Origin: Acidimicrobiaceae bacterium
GTDB taxonomy: Bacteria > Actinomycetota > Acidimicrobiia > Acidimicrobiales > RAAP-2
Reading direction: 5' to 3'
Length of the DNA stretch: 12,723 nt
NCBI GenBank assembly: GCA_003164275.1
Contig: PLSY01000253.1
Coordinates: 1-12,723, forward strand
Within the stretch, counting starts at the first letter, position 1, and each line of letters starts with the position of its first letter. Below, one piece after another: positions 11,538 through 12,723 of the stretch. A program made the position numbers and the translations under genes. Below the pieces are notes generated by a model that saw only the letters and a list, made by a program, of their open reading frames with translations, ran no database searches and was not told where the DNA came from.

Positions 11538-12723
11538 GTGCCCCGCATCCACATCAATCCCAAGATCAGCGTGAGCGTCGTATTCGTCGCCGCCATGTTC
11601 ATGAGCATCATGGACATCACCATCGTGAACGTGGCGCTTCCTGCCATCGGCCAGCAGTTCCACGAGTCGACGGCCGCCCTCGACTCGGTGGCCGTCGGCT
11701 ACCTGGTCAGCCTGGCCGTATTCATCCCAGCCGCCGGCTGGCTCGGCGACCGACTCGGGTCCAAGCGGATCCTGTTGTTCTCGATCTTCTTGTTCACTGC
11801 CTCATCGGTCCTCTGCGGGTTCGCCGGCAGCCTCTCCGAGCTGGTGTTCTTCCGCGTGCTCCAGGGCATCGGCGGAGGCATGATGACCCCAGTTGGCATG
11901 GCCATGCTCTTTCGCACCTTTCCTCCAGCCGAGCGGGTGCGGGCATCGAGCATCCTGACTGTCCCGACGGCAGTAGCGCCGGCGGTCGGGCCAGTGCTCG
12001 GGGGGCTGCTTGTGACCGACCTGTCGTGGCGATGGGTCTTCTTCGTCAACCTGCCCTTTGGCATCTTGGCCTTCGTCTACGGGCTGATCTTCCTCGACGA
12101 GCACCGCCAGCCCCACCCCGGCAAGTTCGACCTCCCCGGCTTCCTGCTCTCGGGCATCGGGTTCGCCCTCGTCATGTTCGGCATCTCCGAGGGCCCCGAC
12201 CGCGGTTGGGGGAGCCCCGAGATCGTAGGCAGCATCGCCGTCGGACTCGTCATGCTGGCCGTACTCATCCGCGTGGAGTTGAAGACGAGCAAGCCGCTGC
12301 TGCAACTCCGACTCTTCGGCAACCAACTCTTCCGGTCGACCAGCATGGTGATCATGATCGGGATGGCCGGGTTCCTCGGCGTCTTGTTCGTGGTCCCGCT
12401 CTTCTTCCAGATCGCCCTCGGCCTCACCGCCCTCCAGTCGGGGCTCAACACCTTCCCCGAAGCCATCGGGGTGATGATCGGCGCACAGTTGGCCAGCCGG
12501 ATCTTCTACCCGCGCTTCGGCCCTCGCCGACTGGTTTCCATCGCCCTCGTCGGGGTGGCCGTCGCCATGTCCCTCATGACGCTGGTCGGCTTCTCCACCA
12601 GCTTCTGGTGGATTCGGATCCTCATGTTCCTGATGGGGCTCGGCATGTCCCAGGTCTTCATCTCGTCCCAGGCCGCGGCGTTCGCCACCGTCTCCCACGC
12701 CGAGACGGGGCAGGCATCCTCGT
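11538..12723 (+). CDS. DHA2-family (EmrB/QacA-type) MFS drug transporter, partial
   Basis: A proton-coupled multidrug exporter of the 14-helix DHA2 family in the cytoplasmic membrane. It is open from GTG 11538 to the window edge (395 residues), so about the last fifth or more is missing. Family motifs are MDITIVNVALPAI in helix 1, GWLGDRLGSKRILLFS (motif A), RVLQGIGGGMMTPVG (motif B) and VGPVLGG (motif C). DLSWRWVFFVNLPFG follows, a standard DHA2 landmark. The N-terminal VPRIHINPKISV is cytoplasmic. The start lacks a strong SD (AGGA ten bases upstream); GTG 11571 is a possible alternative but would fall at the edge of helix 1. The promoter region carries operator-like repeats, which suits inducible efflux. 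Confidence 0.95.
   Translation, partial: MPRIHINPKISVSVVFVAAMFMSIMDITIVNVALPAIGQQFHESTAALDSVAVGYLVSLAVFIPAAGWLGDRLGSKRILLFSIFLFTASSVLCGFAGSLSELVFFRVLQGIGGGMMTPVGMAMLFRTFPPAERVRASSILTVPTAVAPAVGPVLGGLLVTDLSWRWVFFVNLPFGILAFVYGLIFLDEHRQPHPGKFDLPGFLLSGIGFALVMFGISEGPDRGWGSPEIVGSIAVGLVMLAVLIRVELKTSKPLLQLRLFGNQLFRSTSMVIMIGMAGFLGVLFVVPLFFQIALGLTALQSGLNTFPEAIGVMIGAQLASRIFYPRFGPRRLVSIALVGVAVAMSLMTLVGFSTSFWWIRILMFLMGLGMSQVFISSQAAAFATVSHAETGQASS

Noticed and set aside
11802..12698. Long minus-strand open frame rich in Glu, Gly, His and Asp
   Set aside because: It is antisense to the clear MFS transporter; its composition reflects the reverse complement of high-GC coding DNA and matches no protein pattern.

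Overview
The window looks like the chromosome of a high-GC actinobacterium, perhaps from the Acidimicrobiia. Reasons are the strong G/C preference at third codon positions, two F420-type enzyme families (an Rv3520c-like luciferase-fold oxidoreductase and an Rv0121c-like PPOX protein), frequent GTG starts, and several starts that look leaderless (a TANNNT -10 box 6-7 nt before the start codon). No mobile element, CRISPR array, rRNA or tRNA was seen. The genus is an inference.

Layout. 1-1.7 kb, minus strand: the N-terminal end of a haem catalase with a PerR/CatR-like palindrome in its promoter, a PaaI-type hotdog thioesterase, and an HxlR-family regulator. Candidate operators lie in front of the thioesterase and the regulator. 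1.7-2.8 kb, minus: a protein of unknown function made of a helical N-terminal region, a charged coiled coil and a C-terminal domain that resembles MazF/PemK. 2.9-3.8 kb, plus: a six-helix YrhK-like membrane protein ending in a strong hairpin. 3.84-4.47 kb, plus: a 278-bp leader with hairpins, then an acidic 118-residue protein I do not recognise.

4.5-8.4 kb, minus: four genes read in the order pdxH (PNP/PMP oxidase), acyl-CoA dehydrogenase, TesB-like acyl-CoA thioesterase, and F420-dependent LLM oxidoreductase. The last three form a plausible acyl-CoA metabolism cluster. pdxH is divergent from a class V PLP-dependent enzyme (8.5-9.7 kb, plus) across a 90-bp gap that contains two leaderless-type -10 boxes. 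9.7-10.7 kb, minus: tag (3-methyladenine DNA glycosylase I) coupled to the Rv0121c-like PPOX gene, which apparently starts at a CTG overlapping the tag stop codon. 10.9-11.4 kb, plus: a possible small ORF overlapping a YjbQ/UPF0047 gene. 11.5 kb to the end, plus: a DHA2-family (14-helix) MFS drug transporter cut by the window edge, with a palindrome and direct repeats in its promoter.

Most of the window is housekeeping or lipid metabolism and I see no clear defence or mobile system. The least explained parts are the MazF-like fusion protein, the acidic small protein with its structured leader, the CTG-coupled tag/PPOX pair, and the operators around hxlR. Functional calls rest on motif recognition by eye, without database searches.
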